Shown: positions 28,001-35,646, counted from the first letter of the stretch. The stretch: DNA of 64,000 bases from Brevibacillus laterosporus (GCF_030489605.1 NZ_JAUKFY010000002.1:355763-419762); one strand, 5' to 3'. Numbers and translations are program-made. The notes: a model not told the origin generated them from the sequence alone.

Positions 28001-28877
28001 TGGTAGCTTGAATGTGGTGTATGCGTCTCATCGTGCAGCTTCTCTTCACGTTCGGATTGCAGAAGATGAGCAATTAACAGCAAAACTAGCAGTAAAGTCC
28101 AGAAACAATCTTTTATCAAGTTTATCTATCTATCCTAAATTTGATGTTCCTTCTCATATATTTGTTCTCTCTGGGTATCTTACGGGACACTTAGCTATTC
28201 CCTATCAGAAAGGAAAGGATATACCTTCTTTTGTCACTATTAGGGTAAAAGCTGTGTCAGATTTGGAGAGTTTAAATCAGGTTCAATCAGGATATTTAGG
28301 ATCAAGCATTCATGTTCGCACTAGTACACAATACGATGTTCCTTCTACATTGGCCGTTCAATTACAAGATAGATCCGAATGTTCTGGTCACTTGGTGGTA
28401 AACGCCTTAGGGAAAGCTGATATAGAAGGCCAAATCAGTGCTCGTAAAATGCGTTACGCCTTCCTGTGGTGTTTCTTTGCCGTTCGATTATCGGATTCTG
28501 CTTCCGTACACAGTAATCTGATCGTTCGAGTAGCTGATGGCAATGATTTACATTCAACAACTTCCATTAGAGTATTCTCAAATGCCAATCTTTTAAGCCA
28601 TGTCGCTGTCAGACGAGAGGATTTCTTTGAGTTGCTTTCCTTACTGCTCCTAAAAGAGCATCGTAATCTCTTAGGAACAATGGCTATTCGGGTTCAAAAT
28701 AATAGCGATATTTGGTCATCTATGGAAATATGGGAAAAATCCTTACTGAGCGGAAGTATTAGCATACGGAAGAATATTGACTCCGATCTCTCAAGCTCAT
28801 GTATCATTAATGTATACAGTGAGATTGAAAGTCATATTGATGTCGTAGCTGAATTTGGATACGTCTATATTATGTAA
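25077..28877 (+). CDS. Giant LamG/DNRLRE phage fibre protein with DLxSxLxI repeats
   Basis: 1266 residues. Residues about 1-225 form a LamG (concanavalin-like) domain: HDLSGNDNHGTL, SLYFDGYGSYV, ITFEAWFY, WYHVIGSFD and IIGRHH. Residues 240-575 carry roughly eight 42-residue units with the pattern DL-x-S-x-L-x-I followed by AKYGI or GKYQI. Residues about 580-760 match a DNRLRE carbohydrate-binding domain (YGIEQQMYIG, YIGFDL, DWTEYGITWKNQP, FDVTDSIKKW, RPILEITYY). The remaining 500 residues repeat a shorter DL-x-S-x-L-x-V unit. The architecture suggests a long beta-rich stalk bearing two sugar-binding heads. Start ATG 25077 has only a weak ribosome site (AGGGCGTGA). Followed by a terminator. 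Confidence 0.8.
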   Translation: MFVKEGLVLSLHASLADQGLTRGNNATPTTKWHDLSGNDNHGTLHGFQYNSQSGWTGNNTASHPYSLYFDGYGSYVTCGRASQLKPAASITFEAWFYLIGGSIVLSSGGQVEGTQGIALLCNDMGELELHVTTPDNQAMFNLGYQSKSEWYHVIGSFDEHTGYLSAYLNGAPQGRTKAISGTYTDSLADLIIGRHHKEMTKWFRGTIPVVRIYNRALSMEEVAQNYLAGYLLYKNESRVFSHIIVPNGQNIHSSLKIGTSGFVKGKYRSIPSGVVDIPSSIKINRAVRFAGSLYITPQTILQGKYHIKRQTYNDISSSISIHHANHLEAKLSVRPKAILSGKYQIKELFRQDVDSTIRIIQRDTLVCHLSLLLKGQLTSRYIVKGITANELSGSLTITNTSNLPGKIGITSSQKLIAQYKIIETTAEDLTSWLNITATSQLSSSMGISTQTRLFGRYDMIPVEGSDLVSSLNITSNADLNSRLKIATRGFLKAKYGMIRGDYSNLASNMSIKETNDVPSSLGIAPYTRLIAKYGIIANYASDIVADMTIKVSSNLPALLRISPYTYIRSKYEILPPPEFTAILYATKDAFVREAVPRLNYGIEQQMYIGHDSSLQDTFRSYIGFDLAAAYIPPSNVTIKKAVVRLYVDGRNIPPKQVQMIEPVADWTEYGITWKNQPFPFGFDSPTSSYDGINVIESIEGNSRYIPFDVTDSIKKWYEKKKDNFGFIVKAFNELENSSLTFFTREQKSHRPILEITYYDTRIYSLGRDSCWSEITVKQSKSSDLVSGLQIRQFQGYGDLPVHLSLVSPRDLLSELTVSRELLISRISVRQSAHHDTVAYMKVFTKEAFWIESSLFVSVPDRPSHIYILNREDVDSKLAVRREGLPYPKIHSTLFINRDVTVGEVIVRQSSKIDFFSNLTVNRDDLHASLSVYNGFDTLGFLSVMVEDQIDLSASGFVKFHDSLSSMLLVHKTHIHGSLNVVYASHRAASLHVRIAEDEQLTAKLAVKSRNNLLSSLSIYPKFDVPSHIFVLSGYLTGHLAIPYQKGKDIPSFVTIRVKAVSDLESLNQVQSGYLGSSIHVRTSTQYDVPSTLAVQLQDRSECSGHLVVNALGKADIEGQISARKMRYAFLWCFFAVRLSDSASVHSNLIVRVADGNDLHSTTSIRVFSNANLLSHVAVRREDFFELLSLLLLKEHRNLLGTMAIRVQNNSDIWSSMEIWEKSLLSGSISIRKNIDSDLSSSCIINVYSEIESHIDVVAEFGYVYIM

Positions 28878-28883
28878 AAGTAA

Positions 28884-28919
28884 TAACCTCTGTCCTTCGT
28901 GGCAGGGGTTAATTTTTTA
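28884..28919 (+). terminator. Rho-independent terminator
   Basis: The stem TAACCTCTG/CAGGGGTTA (one G-T pair) is followed by ATTTTTT. It ends the operon from 20,889. Confidence 0.85.
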
Positions 28920-29091
28920 CTCATTTTACTTATATTAAAAGATGTTAAAACAGATGTAATGCATGATATACAAAATCGTTTCATGTAAGTCCAGTCTTAA
29001 GCAGTGAAAACGATACAACTTTCCCTAGCCTATAGGAGGACGTCCTTGAACTTTACGTAACGTTTACAGACAAAAAGAAGGTGAAATGAGC

Positions 29092-29409
29092 ATGGATGCG
29101 AATGTGTTAATCGCCATCATTGGGGGAGCAGTATCCCTTGGTACAGGTATTATCGGTTATATATCTGGCCGAAATAACAATCAAAAAGAAGTTAGTATCT
29201 CAGATCGTCAATTATTATCGCAAGCTGAACAGACATTTCGAGCTGAATTGCGTGAGGAATTGCGCATCTACAAGGAAGAAATCAAGGCATTAAAACAGGA
29301 GATTGAAGTATTACGGCAAGAAAACTTCAAACTTCTGACGGAAAACAGATCGCTTAATACAAAAGTGGAATCGTTAATGCTGCGTTTAGATGGGGATCAC
29401 ACTGATTAA
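29092..29409 (+). CDS. Small membrane protein with coiled-coil tail, possible lysis protein
   Basis: About 105 residues. AGGTG at 29079-29083 is well spaced for ATG 29092 and too close for ATG 29086. Residues 5-25 (VLIAIIGGAVSLGTGIIGYI) form one membrane segment. Residues 35-98 form a strong heptad-repeat coiled coil (ELREELRIYKEEIKALKQ and onward). Single-pass proteins with a soluble coil are common in phage lysis cassettes, as holin partners or spanin-like factors. Position next to the holin candidate at 29695 supports this, without proof. No family name is assigned. Confidence 0.6.
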   Translation: MDANVLIAIIGGAVSLGTGIIGYISGRNNNQKEVSISDRQLLSQAEQTFRAELREELRIYKEEIKALKQEIEVLRQENFKLLTENRSLNTKVESLMLRLDGDHTD

Positions 29410-29542
29410 AAATGTCGACTAATTCGGCATGAAAAGGAGTATGAAAAACGTACTCCCCGTTCAAATCAGGAAAAGCTATGGTCGATACACAATCAGCAGA
29501 TGGAAATGAAGAGGGCTTATAAGAAAGGAGTGGCAATTTGAA

Positions 29543-29698
29543 ATGCTTACCAAAGCCTCGATTAATCTTACTGTTAACGGTTATGTAACTGATAATACCT
29601 GGGCTGAAAAAGTAAAAACTCGAATGTTAGATCTGAGTGAGCTTAGCTTTATAATGACGTTGGTATTACAACGTACCCTAACAGGTGAAGGCAAATGA
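29543..29698 (+). CDS. Hypothetical 51-residue phage protein
   Basis: A small frame from ATG 29543 to TGA 29698 that overlaps the next start in an ATGA. An AAGAAAGGAG site lies 12 bases upstream, a little far. The protein is soluble, slightly basic and of unknown family. Support comes mainly from tight coupling to the holin-like gene and the absence of any alternative gene here. Confidence 0.5.
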   Translation: MLTKASINLTVNGYVTDNTWAEKVKTRMLDLSELSFIMTLVLQRTLTGEGK

Positions 29699-29991
29699 CA
29701 GATTTTATATTGGAAAAAGCCCAGCTACTTATTCTATTGGCCTTTTTAACAGAATCCTTAACAGAAATAATGAAAGGACTGTTTTCGAAGTGGGTTAAAG
29801 ACCAAATGACTTATTCTATGTCCATCTTAATAGGAATTATCCTCTGTTATGCTTTTGAGCTGAATCTTTTTGGTCTACAACATATATGGAAACATATCTC
29901 TATCATTTCGGCTGGATTAATTGTGAGCCGAGGAGCCAATTATGTGCATAGCTTTGTCAAGAATGTAGGCATGCTACAAAAAGGACGTTAG
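29695..29991 (+). CDS. Candidate phage holin
   Basis: 98 residues, with two to three hydrophobic helices: about 9-22 (LLILLAFLTESLTEIM), 40-58 (SMSILIGIILCYAFELNLF) and 65-82 (ISIISAGLIVSRGANYV). It has a short charged N-terminus and a basic C-terminus (NVGMLQKGR). This topology is typical of small phage holins, which open the membrane for endolysin release. The start overlaps the stop of the preceding small gene. Holin is inferred from size and topology only. Confidence 0.6.
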   Translation: MTDFILEKAQLLILLAFLTESLTEIMKGLFSKWVKDQMTYSMSILIGIILCYAFELNLFGLQHIWKHISIISAGLIVSRGANYVHSFVKNVGMLQKGR

Positions 29992-30067
29992 TAGATACTA
30001 ACAGCATATTTGCAAGCAGCATAGAAATGTATCATGTTACTTTTCAAAAACGAAGTGGATAGAAAAG

Positions 30068-30108
30068 AAAAAGAGCTAATGGCGATTGATTCGTTATTGG
30101 CTCTTTTT
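30068..30108 (+). terminator. Terminator after the holin-like gene
   Basis: Stem AAGAGC/GCTCTT, extended by AAT/ATT after a single-base mismatch, followed by TTTTTAT; A-rich on the other side, so it may work in both directions. Confidence 0.65.
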
Positions 30109-30187
30109 ATGTATGTGAAGAAATGCTTTAAAATTAAACAGAAACGTTCGTTCGTGTTTTTGAGTGATTTATAAGTGGAAATATCGT

Positions 30188-30221
30188 GCAACTTTTCAAA
30201 AGCTTGTATCGACTACTATAG
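30188..30221 (+). promoter_or_regulatory. Phage promoter-like motif, copy a
   Basis: GCAACTTTTC, 12 bases, CGACTACTATAG. Same blocks and same spacing as copies at 34,979 and 35,871. See also 31,431. It faces the sigma-like gene at 30,706. Confidence 0.6.
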
Positions 30222-30705
30222 TATTTGCTACTGAAGGACTATTACCTTAGGTGTAAAAATATAGTTGATACCTTAGGTCTTAAACGTAATATCTGCTTTT
30301 AGTCCTGCGATGCTTTAGGTGATAAGTCCTTGTGAATCAAGATATACGGAACGAAAAGTACGCCAGAGTGATTTGTAACTAAACAAAGGCAATAGCAGGG
30401 GGGATGAAAATACGAGTTGAAAAAACAAAACGAAATGTAGAGAATTGGGGGATTTTCTTACTTTATACATATACTTCCTAAGAAAAAATTACTAAGGTTA
30501 GTTAGATCATGTCAGCATTTACTTATATATAGAAGTGAAATCCTTTGGTATCAACTATCCAGCAATGACAACACGTAACATGTAACAAAATTAGAGTTCT
30601 CTATTCTTCTAATACCTATATGCACAAATATAAGTTTCTCTAGTAACCAATTATCAAAGTTGATCAGTTCTCATAATATTTGTAGTCGTTAGGAGGATTT
30701 ATGAT

Positions 30706-31239
30706 ATGGAAAAAGCCAAAGGTACTGAGGAAATCTTAGATATTGGAATTTTAAACCCAATATTTGATTTTGTGTTGTCAGGGGTCCACATAGCAGATAG
30801 AGAGGATGTAAAGCATGATTCTATTGTAAGAATATTAACAGCAATGAATAAAGGAGCAATTAAAAAGGATCTCTTTACTTTTTCTCATACGGTAATTAGA
30901 AGAACTGTCATGGATTACTATCGAAAAAAAAGACGAATGATTATACAGAAAAGTACGATGGTTCATTTTTGTGATGGGGCCGACGATGAAAAAGGATCGA
31001 CTGTTGATCATTTCTATGGTGTAGATTATGAAGTGGGCTATGGATTGGCTGATGTGCGCAATGATTATCTGTTTCATAAACATCTATTTACAAATCAAGA
31101 ACAGAAAATTATTAGCTACATGCTATTTACCGAAGACGGAATAGATATGAAGCCTACGCAAATTTCCAATCAATTAGGATTAAATAAGTCCCACGCTTCA
31201 CGAGCCATGAACAAGCTTAAGCACGTATGTTTGGTGTGA
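30706..31239 (+). CDS. Sigma-factor-like phage transcription regulator
   Basis: 177 residues from ATG 30706, 9 bases after AGGAGG. The middle has a basic helix (FSHTVIRRTVMDYYRKKRRMI, about residues 62-83) like sigma region 2. The C-terminal 50 residues (LFTNQEQKIISYMLF then PTQISNQLGLNKSHASRAMNKLK) look like a region-4 or MarR-type helix-turn-helix. Small sigma-like activators, such as the Xpf type of PBSX-like elements, turn on phage late genes. The promoter-like motifs nearby are candidate targets for this protein or the sigma at 35,935. Family assignment is moderate. Confidence 0.65.
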   Translation: MEKAKGTEEILDIGILNPIFDFVLSGVHIADREDVKHDSIVRILTAMNKGAIKKDLFTFSHTVIRRTVMDYYRKKRRMIIQKSTMVHFCDGADDEKGSTVDHFYGVDYEVGYGLADVRNDYLFHKHLFTNQEQKIISYMLFTEDGIDMKPTQISNQLGLNKSHASRAMNKLKHVCLV

Positions 31240-31605
31240 TTCTGATAAAAAGAGGAGACGAAATCCATTCCATAATAAATATATCATTCTGCTCATAAAT
31301 CTGCAATCTAACTAGGAAGAATTTTCGCAACTTTTTAAAGACATAAAACGACAATATTTAGCAAAAAAGCAAAAAAACATGACTTTCTAGTAAAAACATA
31401 TGCCAAGTACAGCAAATATTTAGATTTATTGCATCTTTTCAATGATATAGATCGACTACTTTTACTATAGATGAAAATTACCAGACATGTAGGTATGCGA
31501 TCTATGACAAGTTCGGATGACGAGCCTACCCCGATCAATATTTATAGATGAGCATTTTATTATACACGACTTCCTAAAGAAAAAGCATGAAGGAGAGTTA
31601 ACCCA
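31240..31605. other. Intergenic leader upstream of the metalloprotease gene
   Basis: 366 AT-rich bases with no gene on either strand. The only notable element is promoter-like copy b at 31,431-31,470, about 135 bases before the ATG at 31,606. Confidence 0.6.
31431..31470 (+). promoter_or_regulatory. Phage promoter-like motif, copy b (longer spacer to TATAG)
   Basis: GCATCTTTTC, 12 bases, CGACTAC, then TTTTAC and TATAG. The first two blocks have the same spacing as copies a, c and d, but TATAG lies 6 bases further on. It precedes the metalloprotease gene. Confidence 0.5.
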
Positions 31606-32745
31606 ATGTTAGCTAGATATGTAGTAGGCGGAAGATTGGACCCTCCCTATTATCCTACCAAGACAAGGGCCCATTTTATCGGACGAGATATTTATGTAAA
31701 AGGAATGAGAAGCTCTGGTACTAGGAGAGTAATTACGGATACTTTTCATTTATCACACGATGTGGAGCTTTATGCGATATCCATAAAATCCGATATTATC
31801 ACTCCCTCAGATTATTGGAATCTTCTCATTGGTAACAAGTTCATTGCTAAAAATATTTATTGTAAAAATTTTGAAGAGGGACTCTATTTTCAAGTCGCTC
31901 ACCCTATTAAGGCAGGGACTATATGCAAATTAGAATTCTATACAGAGGCTGGCGACAGAAAGCAAATAGAGGTCATGTTTCATCTTCTCTGTGATCCGGA
32001 AGCTGAACCAATTTTGACTGGAACCGTTGATAATGGAAATTATCCCGATCCGCTACCCCCAGATCCCCCAGATCCGGTTCCCGTACCCATTCCGGATGAC
32101 GATGACACCTGTAAAAATCCAATTGTATGGAAGCCGTATACAACAGCAGCAGAAGCTGAGAAATGGTGTAATAGCATAAATATTGATGCTAATTTTCAAC
32201 GAAATGTTCACGCAGCTAATTATGTAACAGAAGGACTTGTTCATCTTTTGAATCATTGTTGCGGCTTCAAAACGATGATCACAAAACATAAGCTCACGAT
32301 AAATATCAAAGATGCAAAAGGCGCAAATGGTTACTTTAATCCTCCTACTGGAGAGGTTGTCGTGAACAAAAAATACGATTTTGCCAATGCGGATAAGATT
32401 GCACTGGCAGAATATCAATCTGGCCAAAAATCGTCTCCTCATAAATTACGAACGATTATCCATGAAATAGGTCATTGGATACATTTTCATAATGTAGGGG
32501 AGGATCAATTTTACCGATTTTCAGCGCTTGATCCTGATAATTACGGTCCAAAAACCATTTTGACATACTCAGAGGCTGCTTATATTGCAAATCATCTCTG
32601 TAGCTATGCGACCAGTTGGTATCCAATCGAATTAATCCCAGAGGCATTTACAGCGAAAGTAACCGATATCCCCATTGACCCGAAGATACAAGAATGGTAC
32701 CAACAATACGGTGGATATGAATGTAATAACTGGAAGGGAGGATAG
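31606..32745 (+). CDS. Predicted zinc metalloprotease with phage virion-type N-terminal domain
   Basis: 379 residues. Residues 1-130 are homologous to the whole protein at 6798 (YVVGGRLDPP, PTKT, DYWN, KNIY, EGLY). A Pro/Asp linker (about 146-168) follows. Residues 170-379 form a new domain with HEIGHWIHFH at 286-295: His286, Glu287 and His290 make a HExxH zinc site, and Glu346 in LIPEAFTA is a plausible third ligand, as in gluzincins. His293/His295 are other options. No signal peptide. It is likely a protease carried on, or packaged in, the particle by the shared domain. Substrate unknown. ATG is set by AAGGAGAG. It leads an operon of small genes. Confidence 0.75.
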   Translation: MLARYVVGGRLDPPYYPTKTRAHFIGRDIYVKGMRSSGTRRVITDTFHLSHDVELYAISIKSDIITPSDYWNLLIGNKFIAKNIYCKNFEEGLYFQVAHPIKAGTICKLEFYTEAGDRKQIEVMFHLLCDPEAEPILTGTVDNGNYPDPLPPDPPDPVPVPIPDDDDTCKNPIVWKPYTTAAEAEKWCNSINIDANFQRNVHAANYVTEGLVHLLNHCCGFKTMITKHKLTINIKDAKGANGYFNPPTGEVVVNKKYDFANADKIALAEYQSGQKSSPHKLRTIIHEIGHWIHFHNVGEDQFYRFSALDPDNYGPKTILTYSEAAYIANHLCSYATSWYPIELIPEAFTAKVTDIPIDPKIQEWYQQYGGYECNNWKGG

Positions 32746-32747
32746 CA

Positions 32748-32966
32748 ATGGATTTTACGATACCTTGCGTTTTTTGTAAATATTTAAATCGTGATAACAG
32801 GACAAAAATGAGTTGCATGGCCTTTCCTAATGGGATTCCCAAGCAAATACAGGAATTAAGGGTGATTCACACAACTCCATTTGAGGGTGATAACGGAATC
32901 GTTTATGAGCCCTTGGATGAGACAATGGACTATTTTCTTTATTTTTCAGGAGAGGTTAGAGAGTAA
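32748..32966 (+). CDS. Small Cys-containing hypothetical protein
   Basis: 72 residues, two bases after the previous stop, with AAGGGAGG 5 bases upstream. CVFCKY near the N-terminus plus a third Cys (MSCMAFPNGIP) suggests a metal-binding knuckle. The acidic C-terminus (YEPLDETMDYFLYFSG) has no known motif. Short proteins of this look occur beside phage and mobile genes in Bacillales. Function unknown. Confidence 0.65.
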   Translation: MDFTIPCVFCKYLNRDNRTKMSCMAFPNGIPKQIQELRVIHTTPFEGDNGIVYEPLDETMDYFLYFSGEVRE

Positions 32967-32997
32967 AGGAATGAAAAACAAATCGGGAGTGGATTAA

Positions 32998-33231
32998 ATG
33001 AAAAAAGAGATAGGACAAAAGATAAAAGTATGTACGGATCTGCAATTCATGGATCAAATGATTACATCCGGTACTGTAGGTATAATTGAAGGTATTCAGA
33101 GGGGAAGTAATGGCCTACGAGATTATGTAAAAGTAAAGGTAGCAGACATACAAATGGATATTCCGGCAGAAGATTTTGAGAATCAATTTTCATATGTAGC
33201 GGAACAAAAGAACAAGGATGGAAAAGGATAA
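32998..33231 (+). CDS. Small hypothetical phage protein
   Basis: 77 residues behind GGGAGTGG. The pattern (IKVCTDLQFMDQMITSGTVGIIEGI then DYVKVKVADIQMDIPAEDFE) suggests a small beta-barrel, possibly SH3-like. It overlaps the next frame by 14 bases if ATG 33218 is used. No assigned function. Confidence 0.6.
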   Translation: MKKEIGQKIKVCTDLQFMDQMITSGTVGIIEGIQRGSNGLRDYVKVKVADIQMDIPAEDFENQFSYVAEQKNKDGKG

Positions 33232-33475
33232 CGTGAGAAAAGAGACCGTTGTACGAAACGTTAGAGAACTGATGATTCTTTTTCCGGAGACACGTACCAA
33301 TGATAAATTGCTACTCTCTTACTATTGGCGGCTCATTGATAAACTAGATTTTGATAATATCGAATCTTTTATGCATGATTATATTGAAAAAGCGACGATT
33401 CCAGAAACGATAACCAGAGCAAGACGGTTTGCGCAAAAAAACCTCCATTTGGGACAAAATCTAATGAGAAACTAG
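33218..33475 (+). CDS. Small hypothetical phage protein
   Basis: 85 residues from ATG 33218, or 80 from GTG 33233, which lies closer behind AAAAGGA and just after the previous stop. Helical; RNVRELMILFPETRTNDKLLLSYYWRLID and a later ITRARRFAQ segment resemble small proteins often found near phage replication or packaging genes. No catalytic motif. It belongs to the run of small genes behind the metalloprotease. Confidence 0.6.
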   Translation: MEKDNVRKETVVRNVRELMILFPETRTNDKLLLSYYWRLIDKLDFDNIESFMHDYIEKATIPETITRARRFAQKNLHLGQNLMRN

Positions 33476-33533
33476 ACAATTTATCAGCTATCATGCATAA
33501 AAAACAAGATAAAAGGAAGCAGGTTATGTTGTA

Positions 33534-33863
33534 ATGATAGGTTATTTAAATAAATGTCCGCATTGCAAGGAAGAGGCATCCTTTGTATTAGAGGAATTGG
33601 AATGCGATAAGTCACTGGTTGCCTGGTGCCGCTTGTGCGGAAATTACATCAATCAAACCTTTACATTAGAGACCTTTCGGAGATGGTGGGAAAGACACCA
33701 GCAGGGAGAGGAAAAGATTCCACCTCCAATCAAAAAAGAAGCGTTGGGCAAATTAAAAATGTTTGAAGAGGCTATTGCACTTGATTCCTCTTGTTACTTG
33801 AATAGAGTAGAAATCCATTTGAAAGATTTTACTGATTACGTATATAAAAATGATGCCGAGTAG
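33534..33863 (+). CDS. Small zinc-ribbon-like phage protein
   Basis: 109 residues. CPHC (about 8-11) and CRLC (about 32-35) form a four-Cys zinc ribbon typical of small nucleic-acid or protein-binding factors. The rest is charged and helical. An AGGAAGCAGG site lies about 10 bases before the ATG. Function unknown. Confidence 0.6.
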   Translation: MIGYLNKCPHCKEEASFVLEELECDKSLVAWCRLCGNYINQTFTLETFRRWWERHQQGEEKIPPPIKKEALGKLKMFEEAIALDSSCYLNRVEIHLKDFTDYVYKNDAE

Positions 33864-33965
33864 CTCGATAATTTATGAAAGTGATTTGGCATTATTATCC
33901 TGTACAGCAGTTGGAACATGCATAATAGTTTAAAAACACGGACCTATTCATTTTGGAGTGAGCAT

Positions 33966-34298
33966 ATGATAAAACTTGATACCATTTTCCAAGATCAAGA
34001 GATTGTTGATACGAAGGCAACGATCGACCTCCACTTACTTGTTAAAATCTTGAGGGAGTATGTAGCTTTGCGAGAAAAAACCAAGCAATTATTGAGAAAA
34101 AACCAAGCTTTATCGGTCAACAATGAACAGCTTTGTAATCAATTACAGGACCAATGCCGACAGTTAAAAATGTTACAGAGCCAGCTCGCTGCTAATCAAA
34201 AAAATCAAACCGGTAACGAAAGCAGCAAAAAAGATCAAATTGAATTGTGGATAACGCATGATCAGTTTTTTGGGGGCTTTTTTGATAGTAAAGAATAA
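33966..34298 (+). CDS. Small coiled-coil phage protein
   Basis: About 110 residues. GGAGTGAG positions ATG 33966 as the start; the frame extends to 33,918 without a ribosome site. Residues 35-85 form a coiled coil rich in Gln and Lys (LREKTKQLLRKNQAL onward). The C-terminus is polar. Possible DNA-packaging accessory or regulator; nothing decisive is visible. Confidence 0.55.
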   Translation: MIKLDTIFQDQEIVDTKATIDLHLLVKILREYVALREKTKQLLRKNQALSVNNEQLCNQLQDQCRQLKMLQSQLAANQKNQTGNESSKKDQIELWITHDQFFGGFFDSKE

Positions 34299-34336
34299 AT
34301 GACAAAGGAAAGAAGACGCCAGACGGGAGGGAAGCA

Positions 34337-34624
34337 GTGTACACGTTAGGTAAACTTATCGAAAAGATAGATGAGATTCTGAATGTCATTGAGCAGATAA
34401 ACAGAGCGATGAGACATACTTCATCTGCTTCGGTAGAAGTGCTTCGTCGACATAAAGAACAACTAGAAGAGATCACAGAATATATTATGGAGCAAGAAAT
34501 TTCATCCTCCCTCGATCTGGAAGGCATGCTGATGAAACATAAAAAATGCTTGCGAGAATGTATGGAATCATCTTATAGCAATAAAAGGCCCTATACAGAG
34601 AGGAGCAGGGACTATACGCCATGA
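34337..34624 (+). CDS. Small helical phage protein
   Basis: 95 residues from GTG behind GGGAGGGAAG. Entirely helical and charged (LIEKIDEILNVIEQINRAM). The stop overlaps the next start in an ATGA, so the two are co-translated. No family recognised. Confidence 0.55.
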   Translation: MYTLGKLIEKIDEILNVIEQINRAMRHTSSASVEVLRRHKEQLEEITEYIMEQEISSSLDLEGMLMKHKKCLRECMESSYSNKRPYTERSRDYTP

Positions 34625-34866
34625 AAATAAAATGCAAGGATCTGTATGAAGCTTTACAGCATACGCATAAGACTCTTACGGACATGGGTTTAGATATCGA
34701 AAATATTGGTTGTGGTACAGCTAATTGCTTAGTGACTTATGAGCAGCTAAGGATAAGACAGAGTTATATGGAGCTATATAATGCCGACGTATCTTTGAAG
34801 GAAGTAGACCTTGATGATATACAGAAACAAATTGCTGCTTGCATGCGAGAGTGTGTAGACTTTTGA
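34621..34866 (+). CDS. Small helical phage protein with four Cys
   Basis: 81 residues, coupled by ATGA to the preceding gene. Cys residues occur at CKDL, CGTANC and near the C-terminus (CMRECVDF). Helical and acidic. Function unknown. A terminator follows at once, so this ends the small-gene operon. Confidence 0.55.
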   Translation: MKIKCKDLYEALQHTHKTLTDMGLDIENIGCGTANCLVTYEQLRIRQSYMELYNADVSLKEVDLDDIQKQIAACMRECVDF

Positions 34867-34890
34867 GACGGGAATACTCCCGTCTTTTTT
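34867..34890 (+). terminator. Rho-independent terminator
   Basis: GACGGGA/TCCCGTC with a 4-base loop, followed by TTTTTT; immediately after the stop codon at 34,866. Confidence 0.9.
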
Positions 34891-34978
34891 GATAGATGAC
34901 TATATGTGTCGGATATAGGCCAACTGGGGGGAATGCATATTTGTAAGATCAGAAGTAATAACAGCTATTATTTTAATC

Positions 34979-35012
34979 GCAACCATCCAATAGGGTAACG
35001 CGACAACTATAG
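34979..35012 (+). promoter_or_regulatory. Phage promoter-like motif, copy c
   Basis: GCAACCATCC, 12 bases, CGACAACTATAG. The upstream block is the most divergent of the four copies, but spacing is identical to copies a and d. A start just downstream would exclude ATG 35014 and favours ATG 35041 for the transglycosylase gene. Confidence 0.55.
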
Positions 35013-35040
35013 TATGACATTTTCAGCAAAGGATGGTTGC

Positions 35041-35646
35041 ATGATAATTGGATTGAAATTCATCATCGTAATACTGCTGACGATAACAGAGCTATCATTT
35101 TCAAATCTGTTCTCCCAATTAGACAATATATCAGCAGGTCAAAGGAACACGGTTTCATTTGTCACAGCAGCTTCCATTTTTACTCAACAACAACAAATGC
35201 AGGAGACAATCATACACCATATGACCTCTAAAAATATTTCCATCACAGAGGCAACGAAATTATCCAACTATATTCTTACTTTTTCGGAAAAGTACAAGGT
35301 AGATCCTTTTCTAATCGTAGCAATAATCGAGGTCGAAAGCTATTATCATCCCAATCTGATTGGCAAGCATAAAGATACGGGCCTTATGCAAATTTTGCCT
35401 TCTACACAAAAATATATGGGTATAAAAGGAGAGCTTACAGATCCGGAAGTGAATATTCAGGTTGGTTGCAAGTATCTGGCCTATACGCAAAGCAGATTCG
35501 GACCAGAGCTGGGGATTATTGCTTATAACCAGGGAGAGGGAAATATCGTACGTGGAACATTTAAAACACACTACTTAATAAAAGTTAAAAAGGTATGGTC
35601 AGCCATTAAAAATAAAGCATTTTATTTAAAAATAGGGGGACTGTAA
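35041..35646 (+). CDS. Lytic transglycosylase (SLT domain) with signal anchor
   Basis: About 201 residues from ATG 35041, which follows AAAGGATGG by 4 bases; the in-frame ATG 35014 has no ribosome site and lies at the expected transcription start. Residues 3-20 form a signal anchor or signal peptide. Residues 80-190 are an SLT domain: IEVESYYHPN with catalytic Glu99, GLMQILPST, DPEVNIQVGCKYL and AYNQGEG. Such enzymes cut the MurNAc-GlcNAc bond of peptidoglycan. In this setting it may serve lysis or tail entry. A promoter-like motif lies directly upstream. Confidence 0.85.
   Translation: MIIGLKFIIVILLTITELSFSNLFSQLDNISAGQRNTVSFVTAASIFTQQQQMQETIIHHMTSKNISITEATKLSNYILTFSEKYKVDPFLIVAIIEVESYYHPNLIGKHKDTGLMQILPSTQKYMGIKGELTDPEVNIQVGCKYLAYTQSRFGPELGIIAYNQGEGNIVRGTFKTHYLIKVKKVWSAIKNKAFYLKIGGL

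Larger units (their letters stand above)
29992..30705. other. 714-base intergenic region with terminator, promoter motif and short repeats
   Basis: No convincing gene on either strand. It contains the terminator at 30,068, the phage promoter-like motif at 30,188-30,221 and two copies of the near-palindrome TACCTTAGGT 26 bases apart (30,243 and 30,269). If transcription starts just after 30,221, the leader before the next gene is about 480 bases, long enough for an RNA or regulatory leader. Confidence 0.6.

Noticed and set aside
28990..29035. Possible promoter motif before the holin-region genes (CCTAGCCTATAG)
   Set aside because: TATAG fits but the upstream block does not, and spacing is off by one base.
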